In this document: one piece after another, positions 26,901 to 41,900 of the stretch
Layout of the letters: each line of letters begins with the position of its first letter
How positions within the stretch are numbered: position 1 is the first letter of the stretch
DNA from: Phlebotomus papatasi
Taxonomy: Eukaryota; Arthropoda; Insecta; Diptera; Psychodidae
Reading direction: 5' to 3'
NCBI RefSeq assembly: GCF_024763615.1
Contig: NC_077223.1
Coordinates: forward strand, 109,740,627 to 109,804,626
Length of the DNA: 64,000 nucleotides
Notes under the pieces: model-generated
Seen by the model: the letters and a program-made list of their open reading frames with translations, nothing else
What the model was told of the DNA's origin: nothing
Databases searched by the model: none
Made by a program: the position numbers and the translations under genes

Positions 26901-29900
26901 TTTAATTTTTCAAGGTTTAATATTAGAATCGAATAGTAAGTTCTACCTTTAAAACATGCAGTATTAAAAATAGCCGAGTTGATAAAATTACACTTACAAA
27001 AAATATAAAACACATAAAAGAACGGTTCAGTGGGGCACCTTTGGGATACGGGCCCCGTAAATATTACCTCTTTGCTACCTCCTATATCCGCCAGTAGATT
27101 TTTCAGCGATAAACTTCAAGAATAAATCAGAATCACGTAATACCGAATTAAATTATTAACAGAATCACACACTTTGAATCATTAGAATCTCATTGGAATC
27201 ACATTGAATAAACGGAATATAGGCACGATAGACACAAATTTTTGATCTTGAGTAACCCCTTGTATAATAGGTCACATTCAGTAATCGCTTTAAATGATAA
27301 AATTCTGGTAAACAGTATTGATTGTATCAAACCTTAAAATTAAGTATGTTTTACCCAAGAATGGGCCACGTTAAGAACAAACGGACTTGCCGAGTCCCAT
27401 ACTCCACATGAAACAATTACAACCAAAGTTATGGCCGTGCACGGGCCAAAACGATCCATAAGCTTAATTTTTTTTACCGAAATATCTGAGGTTAGCTATA
27501 AAATACTAAAATGTGAGCCCGATTCACATTATAGATAACATTAGCTCAACGGTAGGACGGACAATAGGGATTGTTTTTTAACGTAGATGCAGGCGATTTT
27601 GACCCCCTGCTATTCACGAACTTTTCTTTATTTCGTAGGACTAATCGGTTCCGCAGCTAAAGCCCCTGCCGTTATTATTAATCCCTAAAGACTGACTGGG
27701 TACGTAATGAACCGTATTTCTTAGGGTTAGCCCTTAGGGTTAGTAATCTCGTCGGGCCACAATATCTGGTACGTTTTTAAAGGTGGGCCTTACCGATCGG
27801 ACATGGTAGATCCGGGCAAAGTTACCCCCGGAGATCAAAGTCTGTAGAATACAGTTCTTCTATTAAAGCTACAACGGTGATAGGTTAAATGTTGTGATTT
27901 ATTTTCCCCTTCCTTGAAGTGGACGGCAACAGGATGTTCGTGGAGAGAGGGATCAATCTAGATTAGGTAGTGAGAGTAGGAGCGTGGAGCTCCGTGTTAT
28001 GGGCTGGGGAATGGGTTATCCCATGGCATAGGGCCACAAGTCAACCACATCTACAGTACCTAAAGCAATCCCGATCGTTCGTCGATCCGGTCTTTTTTAG
28101 AGCATTTAATTCCAAAGCTACGAAAGATATCGATTTGTAGATTTCAGCCTAGATTGGCTCGGCCTCTATGGCGTGAATCGGGTTCGAACTTAAAATCAGT
28201 CATTTTGTTAGAAAATAATGAAAAATATTTTATCAAAGCTTAAGCACGATCAAAAAACATAAACTACTCTCTTTACTAAATTCTCGAGTTTATAAAAGCC
28301 TTACAAAAGAGGACTAGGTTGTCTGATAAAGATTTTACAAAAACTAAGGAGATTTTAAATAAGTTTGTCCAAAAATAGCCTAGATAAAACGTATTTGGCT
28401 TGAAAAAAGTATTGTTGATTGGAGATGAATAACAGGCTCAACCCGTTTTTAATTTAACCTAAGGTTTAACCGTCTGGCTTAAGCACTGTAATTTCTCTAT
28501 GATTAAGGTATTTGGAAAAATACTCATTATAGGATTGTATTAAAATTGAGTAAATTATGTCTTGAAAAGTAATTGCAATTCTTGTTGTTTACCCAGATCT
28601 TCAGGGAACTAAGCTGTAATTTCTTATTAGGCAAATATTTTGGGAAAGTTTTAACTTATTGGTTAAATAAGGGCCAATTATCCATTACATTTAAAAAAAA
28701 GACTTCTAAAATTGTTTGTTATTCATAAATTCGAAACTTTCGGGAATTGGATTATACCTCCAGTATGAAAAACGTATAAGGTACCACTGCCATTGCAATA
28801 ATCTAATCTATTGTGAAAAGTTCCATTATTTATTTAAAAAAAAGGTCTAAAAAATGATAAAACTTAATAAAATAAATTTTGTTTCAGAAATTTCAAATCA
28901 ATTATTGAATTATGATCCCGGATGAACCGATTTTAACAATATATAATATTTATACAAATTAATGAATATTGAAGTCTAAAATCTCAAATAATTTGGATTT
29001 AAGTTCAAAAACAAATGAGGGATATCCCTGTTTTCCTATTTTTAGGTATATATATAATTACCAAACCCTGAGTATTACTTCACATTAAGAATCTTACCAA
29101 CAATAAGGTAATCTTGATTTATTCCAAGCCTTCCGAATGTAAGTTGGCACACCTAAAACATTATGTTCGGAATTGAAACCAAAAATATGCAATCAATCAT
29201 TTCAAATTAATGGGATTTTCACGGGAAATGGATTACACGTAAACAAGCCCAAGTGCTTTATTGTTATTCAACCCAAACTACCCACGTTCAGCACAAAACC
29301 CCCCAAAATCCACTCCGCAACATGTAATCTCTTTCTTCCACAAAGCCATAAATTGACGGTGATGGTTTCGTTATGACAACATTATTTTGCAGAAATGTAC
29401 TGCAAATGTCCCCTAATTAGGATCCTTCGTTGCATGAAAATGTTTCAAAAATTCTATCTGAGGAGTAATCTTATATGAAAAGGCATTTACTTCAGAGAGC
29501 ATCAACATTGAGGCCATTCAATGAGTATATACTGTGGAATTTGATTAGACCATGTTTTTATGTTTGCGCAGCATAATATTTTCCTTAATCCTATTGACGT
29601 GAGATATTAGTATGTTTTTTTTTCCACAAAAGACTCTATTGAAAGGCTCTCGAGTATTTTTTTTAAATTGCTGATTTGATTTAAAAAAAATATCCATTGA
29701 CGGAGATATTTTTTTCAAGAAGAAGGTTCTTTTCTATAAATAATTTTCATATAGTACAGGCAAATGACGCGGAATTTTCTAATAACCATATGTATAAAGA
29801 GACATTATCGAAGATAGAAATATCATATGGGCTTAATTGGAAGATATTTTTGGTAAGCTTTTACATAGGACAAACAGCTCGTTAATTACAAAACGTTTAA

Positions 29901-32900
29901 GATATGAAGCTTCTTAGCACAACCTCAAAAAAAGTTTTAGAAGTTTTCTAACGTGAAATCCTTAGTTTATTAACATAACCTTACAAATTTGAAACTACTT
30001 TTTTTACAAGCAAACAACCATAGTAGAAAAGTTAAAAAAAATTTATGTTTTAAAAATACCAGTAAAAGAAAAGAACATAAATCATAACCTAAATTTTCAT
30101 CATGAACATAACCTGGCGATTTAAATTTATTCTTTAAATTGGAAGTAATAAAATATTGAATTTTTAAAAACCTGTTCTGCAAGATTAGATATTGTAAACC
30201 TATTTCCAATGAATTTTAAGCGGTTGAAAATAGTCCTGACTAAAGGTTACAATTCAAATTTCAAATCCGTTTCTGCGGCCGTTACTAAGCCGCTGCAGTG
30301 TCATTGAGTTCTGGGTCCTTGTCACTGTACCTAAAAGTTGGGGAGCCGAGAGAGTCAGAGTCCGGTCTAGAACGTTAGAGAAGAAGGACGTGTGGACTTA
30401 AGTCTCTCAGGGGAATCTGGCTGGATGTTAGAATGTATTACGCCTAGTTGCTATACGAAAGGTTCTTCCCTCTCAATATTTCCACCCTAAGACTCCTACC
30501 GGTAGTTTACAATCTTATACGCTAATTAGGGTAGAATAACCTAATTCAAAACCTGCTTCAAATGGGAAACCATCAAGAATTCCAATGGGAATACTGCATT
30601 TTTTCTTAACACTGAGAAAAAAAGAGGGTGCGATTAACTTTTTTTCTTCGTAACTTTAACACTTAAAACTACTCATTATTATTTAAAAAAAATCCCTGAT
30701 GAAATCTTTAAGTTTCTGAGTTAAAACAACATTTAAAAGGTTCCAAAAGCTAAAGATTAACCAATCGTAATTCGCCTCACACAACAAATTGGATTAGTAA
30801 AATTTAAGTTCATTCAGAGAAAGATATCTCTAAATTGTCAATCATTTAGTTGGTATTGCATTGATATTAAACTTCAATTCAATATGTTCAAAGAACTCAA
30901 ATTATAAACAAGCTAGATGTTGTGAATGGTTGCGATTAAAAGCCAATACAGCCAATATTAATAAGAGGTAATTAGCACAACCAAAGCTTTGATTAAAATA
31001 TACTTAATATTGTCAATGAAATATCAAATAGCTTCAATATTTACGCATTAAATAACAACAACATGCTAAAATTAGAAAATTTTACTGGGAAATACAATAT
31101 ATCTGCAGTAAATATTTCTGAATAAAATTGAAAAATATTTCTGTGAAATATTTTTCATTTTTTCACTTTTCCAAATTTATAATGTTCGAATTTAAAGTGT
31201 GAGTAGAGTGGAGTAACCACTTATCGCCACTTTTAGAAAAATGTGAAATTAATTTGATTATAACTTTTGACCCCTTATTATAAGATATCTCAAATTTGAC
31301 ACAAAGTTACTGAGATGTATTGACTCCAGATTCGTAAAAAAAAGTAGTGCCCCAATTTAATACTGGACTACTTAAAAAACTATTTTTTTATTAACAATGC
31401 AAAAATAACCACTTCGTCGCCAGTTTTTACCACTTTTCGCCAGTTTTGTAACCACTTCTCGCCACCCTCTTGAAATCGTCCAAACTCGATTATTTTGGGC
31501 AATATTATGCAAGAATACATTCAGCATTTCTTTTTCCTCATGACCACCTTATTATTACTCACTTTAAATGAATTTTCCTGGGTTTTATTTGGGAAATTAA
31601 ATTATTAGACTGTTGAAAAAAACGTCGGTTGCGTCTACCTCTGTCGTATCTGTAATTCTTTTGTGTCAGCATTTCACGCAAGAGGGGATGTCTGTATTGT
31701 AGCTTGCACCGAATGCAGATTCAAAACAAATGCAGATACGACAGAGGTAGACGCAACCGACGAAAAGTAAACAAAGCAGACTTGACAACTGAGAATCTAC
31801 GAAGTGAAGTTAGCGTCGCCTATTAAAAAGCACTGGCGACAGGTGGTAAATTCAATTCAAAACATTACCACTTTCCGCCATGCCTCATTTTTACATAAAA
31901 ATAATGTTTAATGAATTATTAATAACCTAAATACAAATTTTATGTATTCTACGAATGTAATTAAATATTAAACAGACGGATTATTTATACAAAAACGTAA
32001 ATTTTGTTCGATGAAAATTTGATGGAACTTGTTATATTTGGTAGGAAATATTGGATTCGATGCACTTGCTTAAAATATTGCTATAAAAAATGCTCAAAAT
32101 TTTAAATCCTAAACGAATAATTGTTATTTTTCGACTCTATACGAAGCAACAATAAAAATACAAATAACTTTGCGGCTAATTTATTTCATAAATTGTGAAA
32201 AATAAAGATTTCAATATAAGTGGCGAGAAGTGGTGATTCCACCCTACATAAATTTCATGAAAATTAAAAGATTCAAGTAAATACGATATTATCAAATGGC
32301 ATGTGCCGATATTTGCTCGTTTTGTTTTTGCATAGCATAAGCCAAACGGTAAGGGATATTAATGCTAGGGCTACGGTAACCCCACCAAAAAGTCTTCCTC
32401 TAGCCTCTTTTTGACCTCTAATGCTGCTCCAAAATATTTTTTACATTTCTCGATTTTTCAATGTCAAATATGTATTTAAATCGTAGAAAATTCACACTTC
32501 CTCATTAATTTTCAATTTTAGTACGACTTCCTAGTAATTAATGAACCAATTTAAATCGATAGTGATAGAGTTCTTACTAATATTATTTCTTCATAGTTAC
32601 CTGGAGACTCAGTGAAGTATGAGATTTCATGCAATAATTAGAAATTCAAAGTTTGTGGTGGCTTAAATACCTCATTGAGAGTTCATCTGTTTCATGAATT
32701 TACTCTGATGTTTTATAATGAATTTCTCTCTCTATGCTTATTTTTCTGTGCTAAATTCAAGAGGTTGGGAATTACATTTATTCTGCTGCAAAACTATTTT
32801 ATTGGTAGCATTTTGGATGGTTTTATTCGGTGCATTGTGAATTAATTGAAGTGGAAAATATTTCATTTTGAAACCATTTTTGTACATGTACAATTTACAC

Positions 32901-35900
32901 CCATTTTTCCTTCTCTGGAGCACATAAAGCTCACGCCCTCAACTATTTGCTGAGGTATTATGTAAGGGGGCGGGGGGAGATAGGGTAGTGGGTGGTAAAT
33001 AGCATGAAGGGTATCGGTAGTAATGGCATGATTTTTGCTTGATATTCCACAGGCACAAGCTGCACTCATGTACGATGCTGTCTTCGTGCTGGTGGAAGCT
33101 TTCAATAAGCTCCTGCAGAAAAAACCTGACCAATTTCGCAGCTACACCACAAGACGTAGTCAACCGTTTAACACCTCCTCCTACTCAGCTTCTATGGCTT
33201 CTGGTGGCTCAGTTGGGGGGCCAAACAATAGGGGATTGGATTGCAACACTGCCAAAGGTTGGGTCACCCCGTGGGAGCACGGTGATAAAATTTCTCGATA
33301 TCTGAGGAAGGTGAGTGTGAGAAGGAGCATGAAGGCAACATTTATTCAAATTTTCTACCATCCAAAATAGCACATTTTATTTCCATGGGTCACACATTGG
33401 GGACTTTTCACACAAATTTATTGTCATCCCTCATGGAATACTGAATAAGTTTGAGAGAAAAAGAAATGAAGAACCTCTGAGAAACTAAATTTTTTTGAAT
33501 ATACACAACACAAGGGGTTCACAATATAGACAATAAGTGCTCAAATAGATATTCAGCGCATATTCAGCTAGTAAAGGATCAAATTCAGCGCAAAATTTCT
33601 ATTAAAAAAAAATATTTACTTATATCGAATAAACATCACTGACATCCTGAAAATAAATTGATTGAGTGGAACTTAATTCCACAATACAAATAAACAAATA
33701 TTTTGATATGTAGTAATTAAAACTATACTTTTAAAATCCACCAACCAATCGACAAATTAGCGAAATTCTATCCAATAAAATTCAATTTAGTATATTGATA
33801 CACATGAGAACATAATACGCTTCATTTAAAAGTTGATCAATAAACTCTTCCACTTTAGCAGTGAAGTTATTTTGCAAAATGCAAAAAATACTATTTTCGT
33901 ATGAATGTACTAATTCAGCGTTTCATTTCAAAGAAAGGTATTCAAAATAAAAATGAAATATTCCATACATTTTTCACTCGAAATTGAGATATTCTGGAAC
34001 ATGGAAACTTTATTTTCAGTTAATCAAAAGCGTATATATGTACTTTATTTTCATTAACTAAAATCACAGAACAAACTAAATAAAAACTTAATGTAACGCA
34101 TTTAGGTTAAAAATATAAATTCAGCGTATTATTTCCATTTACAGAATCAACAGCAGAATGTTTACATATCTTTTCTATCATTGATATTCATATTCAGCTC
34201 TAAAAACATCAATTCAGCGCATTGTTTTATTGAATTTTACAATTTTCCTTAAAAGATTAGTGAGATCAAACCAAAATTGTAAATTTTTTTAATTCATTTA
34301 CGCAAATTAATGTTAAAATACTTGAAATTAATGAATTTGAAAACACTTATTCAGCGCTATCTTTCCGTTCACGGAAGTGACTGAATATATTTAAAGAATC
34401 ATCTTTATCTTTTCATGTTTGATTTGCGTCTGTATTTTTTCTGTGTGATTATTTCCTTACATTTTTGACACGCTTTCTGGTAGGTTTTCTATTCAAGTTA
34501 CAGAATATAAATTCACCGTATTATCTTTACTCATACAAATGATTGATTTAACCTTCAATATTTTATGTTGCCTTTTTATGTGATTAGTAGTCATATTCAA
34601 CTCGAAATATTCTAATTTCAGCGGCTTTATTTTTCACCAGCTTACTTGTTCTTTGCCAAATTATTTAAGATATTCCAAAAGTGGTTATATCTCCAAATTG
34701 TCAACATTATTTTCTTAAATCACTTTAAAAAGTTAATTTCATCTTGAAATATACCAATTCAGCGGATTTTCCATATTATACTTTATTGTAAATCTGCCTT
34801 TGAAAGTGGTCTGCCTTTGAATACGCAGCCTTTGAATATTTCAATTTTTCTCTTATTTTTCAAAAAAAGCCCTATTTTCTAAACTATAGTCAATACAACT
34901 AACTATTTTCTTTTCGATTAACTAAAGAGAATTTTCACTTTAGGAAATAAGAGAAAAAATAAATGTTCAGAGGCTTCCACGTTCAAAGGCAGACTACTTT
35001 CCCTTACAGTTCGTTTTTAATATATTTTCCAAGCTTAAATCGTATTCAGCTAAGAAAATTGCAATTCAGCGCAGTCATTTTTGATTAAATAACTTACTAA
35101 TATAAAAAGTTTAAAAAGAAAGCTTTGTCCATTTTTTAAAAATACATTTCACATACTTATATTGCAAAATATTTAACTATTTTCACTATTTTCTTTATTA
35201 TATAAATTTATATTCAGCAAATTATACAAAACTTCATGGAATTTTTTTTAATCTATCCAATCGAATTTGTGTTTCCAGGCATTTTAGTTCGGAGCTAAGG
35301 ATTGTTGTGGTTTATATTTTCTACTTCTTTATTTTTAATCAAATATTCAATTAAAATTGTGCAAAATTCAAATTTTTATAGATTTTTATTAACATAACTA
35401 TTATTAACTAGATTTTTATTAACATTAACATTAACATAAATATTTATAAACAACTTCTAAAATTTTATCTCAGATTTTCAAATATAGTTAATATTACCAA
35501 TCCATCGCTGAATATTTTCTCAATACCTTAATTTTGTAAAAAAAAAAGCTTGAATAAATCGTGGGAAAGTGGGAGATCGCATCAGATTTCATTGTAGAAG
35601 TGTTAAGGATACTAGTAGATTTTTATATTGCTTTTATTTTTATTTTCTTCCATATTCAGCAAATGAGATGATAATTCAGCGCTAAATTTTTACAAATACC
35701 AGTAAACTTTTAATTGAATAATTAAATAATTTATACTTTCAATATTATTTTAAAATCATTTCAAATTTGGTGTGCTTGATAATCATATATTGAAAGAATA
35801 AGATTAACAATTCAGCTAATCAAATTTCAATTCAGCGCAATAAAATCACTATTTTGTTTATTTTGCCATATTATTTTGATAGTTTTATACAATTTAGAGT

Positions 35901-38900
35901 AAATTAAGTGTATTTAAGTATATTTGAAATGTAAAGAATCTCACCTAAAATTCTAAATTTCTAAATTGGTTTACCCCTTGATCAAAGGATTGGGAAAGTG
36001 TGAAAAAAGAATCATGGGGATTGGGCATACAACTATCCAAAAAGAGGGAAATGGAAGTCGATGGAAGACTTTTTTTTGTGGTTCTTCAACTCGTTTGCTG
36101 TATTCCATCCCGTACTATTCGTATGGGGATTTCCGTCCAAAATTGCAAAACCCCAAAAAGTCCTCTATCTATTGGACATCATTGTCTGCAATATTTCTCT
36201 CACATGCCCATTCTTCCTACATCTTTCACTCAATCCTGATGAAATATTCAATCAAAATGTGACTTTTATATCATAGTCATTTGCATAAAAATATTCCTCA
36301 AATAGGATCTTTTTCTCATTTAAACTTTTGCTTTTTCACTTCTTTATGCCACCCTCTAGAATTTATTGAATAATTTCCAATGCTGAAAGCACACAATCAT
36401 TGTCCCCGAATTCTCGACCTTGTTTGCCTTATTCAGCCCTAAAAGTTGCTTAATGTGAAAGATGAGCTTTTATACAATGTCTGACTTCTTTATTAGTTCT
36501 TTTGCTCAAAGTTTTAAGCAATTCTCGAGACTTTTGGAGACAGTAAATATTTGTGGAATAATTTCACATAAAAAAACTCATCCCAGGACCTAAAATAAAA
36601 CTGACATGATGTGCTTAAAAAGAATTCTATACGTGATGATTTAATAAAGAACAATGTTACTTTCATTAACATCATGTGTTATTGACTATTGATGCTGAAA
36701 ACCAATTCCTGCGCAATTATTGTTCTCCACAAAATGGATTTTCATCAAAAAACTAATTCTCACACAATAATTTCCATCTGGTTTATCTAGATACAGTACA
36801 GAAGTTTATTGATTGTACTGTAAAAGCACCCCTGATTGCCAATTTGAGATTCTTTTAGAATGTTAAAACCTTAAACCTTACTTTTTTTTTAAAAAAATCT
36901 TTAACTCCATGTTACCTAAGTTCTTATAATCCCTCGATCTTTTCACTTAAAAAAAATTCTAATTACCAACCCCCTGGATATCAGACGATTTATGAGAAAT
37001 TATATCACGTTTGTCCGCCTGATCTGTCTAACTGTCGCCAGTCCTAGAGGGCAAGCGGTTGGACTTACCGGCTTAGGACCTTCGCAGGACCCGCTCTCAT
37101 AAGTCGACCCTGGGACCATTAACATGTCCCTCACGTTTTACCATGGATGATATTAGGTGAGGTTCTTAATATCTTAACGATCCCACCTACTTAAAATCTT
37201 GCCAACATTTCATGTCCTGCGACTGGGACCATACTTTACCAAAATGTGTTTCGCCACTTCTTGATCAAGAATATATGGGCCGCTAGTTGCGTTCCCGGCC
37301 GGTGTCGCTCTTTGGAGCTTAATAGTTTCCGAACTGAGAAAGATATCGACTTGCGGTTTCCGGAAAAGATTTATATCGGGTGAAAATTGCTACTTTATGA
37401 ATCAACTCTCAATAACTCAGCCCCTGTGGTATCGATCAGGCTCAAATTTTAGAAAGTTATAGTATACCAAACTTAAGGTCCCCTGATCCACCTGATTCGA
37501 GCTATAAGGGCCCAAAAAATGTCTTATAATGGCCATAACATCAGTCGTAGTTGTGAAAATTTACAAAATGAGAGCGTTTTGGAAAGCACTCATCGACATC
37601 GCAAGATCATAGAACCACCGCTAGGGGCGCTATTATTTACAAGAAGAATTTTCAATTTTCTAAGTCCATTGTGCATCAGGCGCAAATTTTAGTATGTTGT
37701 AGTCGCAGATTATACCTATCAAACAAAAAAAAAACTTAAGTCGCTCGATAACCCCTGACCAGAGATATAAGGGGTCAAAATTCACGAAATTTGAAACGTC
37801 ATATCTCTGGTTCTATTTGACCGATTTGGACGAGTGAGGGTGCAAATTAAAGGTCTCGCAAAACGCTATAGCTTTCTAGGACATTTGAACTTTGTAGGAT
37901 TAATGCCAGAAGCGTCACAGTCACAAAATCAATGATCATAACCCATAACCTCAATTATTGTGACTCATGCTTGACCGATTTTGATGATTACATAAATCAC
38001 ATATCTGTCAGTTAAATGCCTCAAATTTTCAGAAAAGAACTACGGGTGCTATCCGTAAGGAACAAAGAGAAAAAAAAAGAATTGTCCGAAGGTAGTGCAC
38101 TTTCCCTTAAATGGTAAAAAAAGCGAAAGTACCTTCAAGGTGTAGCATCGAACATTTTAGTAATGCATGCTACGCTTGGACATTGGACAACTGTTTTTAT
38201 AAAATTTAGGATACTTAACAGTTAGGTTTCATCTCATTAATAAAATACTATTAAGGTTATCAAACCGGAGTACAGTGTAGCAATATGTGGTGACTTGACC
38301 ATGCAATAAATTTAGAATTTCTCTAAAAACTTGCAATATACCAGGCATCCCCACGAAACAATTTATCATACAACATGTTTGCAATTCAAACCAAGTTGTA
38401 AAGTTTGTCAACCACAATAAAGTATATTTTCTGTGACAGATTTTCCACGAAAAAAAAAGAATGATCTGATTTTGAGGAGAACACTCTTCAAGCTTCTTTT
38501 GGCTGAAAAGTTCTCTTCTTGGGAGTACTTCTAAAATCTCAAGATCAAAGATTATCCTCAGCAAAAGCCATGAACTCTTTCATGGGAAAAGCTTCATAAT
38601 GTCTCAATCAGATTATTTTAATAGCTAAACTTGGTGATTTTAATCATGGATTAGTTTTTGAGGGTGAAATGAGCCGGAGTTTTGAATATTATCTACGATT
38701 TATTTGAAAACTTTGAAATACTGGGACATTATCACATCAAATTGATCAACATATACGAATTTATGCTCTAACAAGTATTCTGGTATTGTGAATGGGCAAT
38801 TTCATGAAAATATATAATGGTAAAATTGTCAACGAATAATGCAGAGTGCATGAGTGAACATAAAGCTAAATGAGAAAATGAAAAATTAATTCCCATTAAG

Positions 38901-41900
38901 TTACTTTGAGCATATTTCAGTATCATGTCATAAAATATTAATGAAAAATACCCCTAGAGTGAAAAATTCATAATAATTATTGCACTTTACCATTTTCTAT
39001 GGCTTCCGGGTTGGAAAAATAATAATGCAGGATATTTCCAATTTACGTATTTGCTTAGACAGGATGCAATGTGCTATATCATAATAATATTTGATATTCC
39101 GCTTGTTTGAATTCAATTAATTTCTCATTATAAAGAAAATTTAATAGCTGGCACTAGCAGAATTACAATAAAAGGCAATTAATTGAATATATTGAAAAAC
39201 ATTTTGTGAAAATTTTATATTGTCCATTCACTCCATGGCAATATTGGGTGTGGAAAATTATATAATGTTTGCAATATTGCAACACGGATTCCTCGGTTTA
39301 GTGGTTTGCATTATTTCTAGGTAAATGGAACAATTTAAAATTCATTGTATAACTCAAAAATAAAACACAAATAGGGTTAATTTAAAAAATTTAAGGTGAA
39401 CAAGGGGTGACTCACTGCTGTATCATGGTAAAAATATCAAATCTGTTTAACTTATCAAAGGTTCTTCTGACAAAAAATGGCAAGTCTCGTGAAACTTTGT
39501 AAAGATATCTTCTAAAATTTCTTCGACTCTTTAAAAATGTTTAACATTCCACGAGTTTTATGATAAATTTCGCAAATTTATCAATTTTCGGAAAACTCCG
39601 AAGTTTTCTCAAAATTTGAGAAGATGTTCTCAAGTTTCATGAAATATTTATTTGATTTATTATGTCTTGAAGCCTTCAAAATTACTTTCTCGATATACTC
39701 AAAACTTCCCACATGTTTCTCACTCAGAATTTCTTTTGTAAATTATGTAGAATTCCTGAACTTTCATGAAATCATTTTACAGTTTCAAAAGCTTTGGAAA
39801 ACTTCTTGAGGGTGTTAGGAAATCGAAATTAAAGGTTATTAAAGGTGAGGATTCCGGAAATCGTCGGGAAATGCAATTCACTCAGGGAAAACTCATCAAC
39901 TTATCGCAGAGCTTTCGGCTCGGTCTCCAAGCCTTCATCAGTGATCAAGTCTTTCAATTGTTCTCTGAGATTCGTTCGTTAACTAACGTGCATTAAGTGC
40001 GAACAAAGACAAGCTGGCTGGATACTTCAACAAAGCCCAAGAAAGAAGAAAAAGTGAAGAAAATTGTGGAAAAGAGTGTTGGAGAAATCCCAGAGAATTA
40101 CAAAAAAGTGCCACCATTCCCTCTATATGCCCTGTGAACATCCTGACCCAGTCAGTGAACGAATCTCGCAGAACAATTGAAAGACTTGACCATTGATGAA
40201 GGCTTGGAGACCGAGCCGAAAGCTCTGCGACAACTTGATGAGTTTTCCCTGAGTGAATTGTATTTCCCGACGATTTCCGGAATCCCCACCTAGTTAACTA
40301 TATTACGTCGGTTTGTGTTTTAAAGGTTATTAATTAATTAAAGGTTTAGGCTAAATTTAAATTAAATTAAAAGGTAAATTGAAATTAAACGTAAGAATTA
40401 TTTCACTGCAGTTGAGAAAGCCGTTATGTAATCAAGGAGTGAATAAGTAACATACAACCAGAGAAAGGACATTTCCACCGTTTAGTCCTGGAGGTTGGAA
40501 TCAACGCTAAGACGGCGGTGGCCACATGGGGGGTGGAAAGATCAAGAATTAGATGAAATAAATTCAATTCAATTCAAAATAAGTGGCTCTCAGAGTGAAC
40601 CGTAAGCGGCGATCGGCAAAATTGTGACGATTTTGAGGTAAAAATCGAGAGATTGGAACTATTTTGCCGAGAAATCGACCGATCGGCACAATTCGACCTG
40701 AAAGTGACAGATCGGCATGCTGAACATGCCATGTTCATTAACAAAAATCGGAAGATCGGCGCGATGTTATCGAAAAATCGGCAGATTTAAGTGTCAATTC
40801 GCTCTTATGAAGTATAACGTTCGTTTTTGATCGTGTAACATAATAAATTTCCTACAAATTATAAATAATAATTAATAATTGTGGCAAAACATTCCATAGA
40901 CGAACTTAGTCCTTCCCGTAAGGGGAGTTCAGAACATCCATTTTTATTTTTTCTTATACAGGGGATGGCCTTGCGAATCTCATGCCTCGTGGAGTCAATT
41001 CGTGGATGCAATTCGAACATCCCGTCAAATCATTGCTCTACCTGCCGATTTTACTCTGAGGTTCTTTGAATTGTAACGGTATATTCTAGTACATTCAGAG
41101 AAAATCTGTAGATTTTCGGAAGAATTTCTGCATAGAAAATCTGCAGATTTTCGGCAGAAATTCTTCCGAAAATCTGCAGACTTTTGGCAGAATTTCTCCC
41201 TAGAAAATCTACACAACCTTCATTACTTCACAAAAATATTGTTGATTTATCAAGAAACTGCAGAAGTTATAAAGAAAATGGTATGCTCTGCTTAACAAGC
41301 ATTACCGATTAAACATTTTAGATAACTAAAAAGATGCGAGCAAAAATACTAATCTCTTAAAAATCACCCATGGAATGATACAAAAACACGAAATTTTGGT
41401 ATACACTCTACTTAAAGTTTTCACTTCACTATTTTCTACTTATCACACGACGTCGCAGAATTCTTTTTTTTATATAAACACTGTGATATCACCAAGAATA
41501 ACTCTATTGAATTTTGCAAACTTCAGTGAAAAATATTCCATCTTTTCTGACACAGCTGTCTGGAAAGTCTGGAATGTAGAAAAATCTACAGAAAATCGGC
41601 AAAATATCTAGAGAAATTCGTCAAAGTGTGCACTAGGATTCGTCAGAAAATCTGCAAAAATTTTCGGACGAATTTTGTCCCAAGCCCAAATAAAATTTGT
41701 AGGAATATCTACAGATTTTTCGGCAGATTTTCGGCAGAGGTGTAGATATTTTCTGCAGAAAACTTAAAGATATCTGACGAAATTATTTGACGGGATCTTT
41801 AACGCCAGAAAAACTCCTGGTGGCCTAAAAGGATTCGAACCCGAGACACTTGCATTACAGGGTTAGTGCTCTACCACTTGACCCATTGAGTGCACCCCCT

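Larger units (their letters stand above)
25641..33052. other. Glu-RI intron between exons IV and V
   Basis: 7.4 kb intron. 26105-26160 resembles the end of the 253-721 TIR element (aggggaaagtg). A higher-GC block at 27340-28190 shares segments with 13390-13540 and with 37260-37400 (aaagatatcga). 28380-28790 is a decayed foldback copy. 30240-30500 is another higher-GC block of unknown origin. 30610-30700 shares its start with the element at 49985-50240. 31204-32246 is a TIR element with a nested hairpin. Confidence 0.55.

Noticed and set aside
31623..31762. Annotated microRNA gene
   Set aside because: Perfect 30 bp arms with an 80 bp loop fit a transposable hairpin better than a typical precursor; kept as mobile element.
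33552..35842. CRISPR-like array (regularly recurring ATTCAGCG)
   Set aside because: Repeat too short, spacing irregular, eukaryotic intron; no cas genes.
41825..41895. tRNA gene on the minus strand
   Set aside because: Same as above; second copy of the SINE-like unit.
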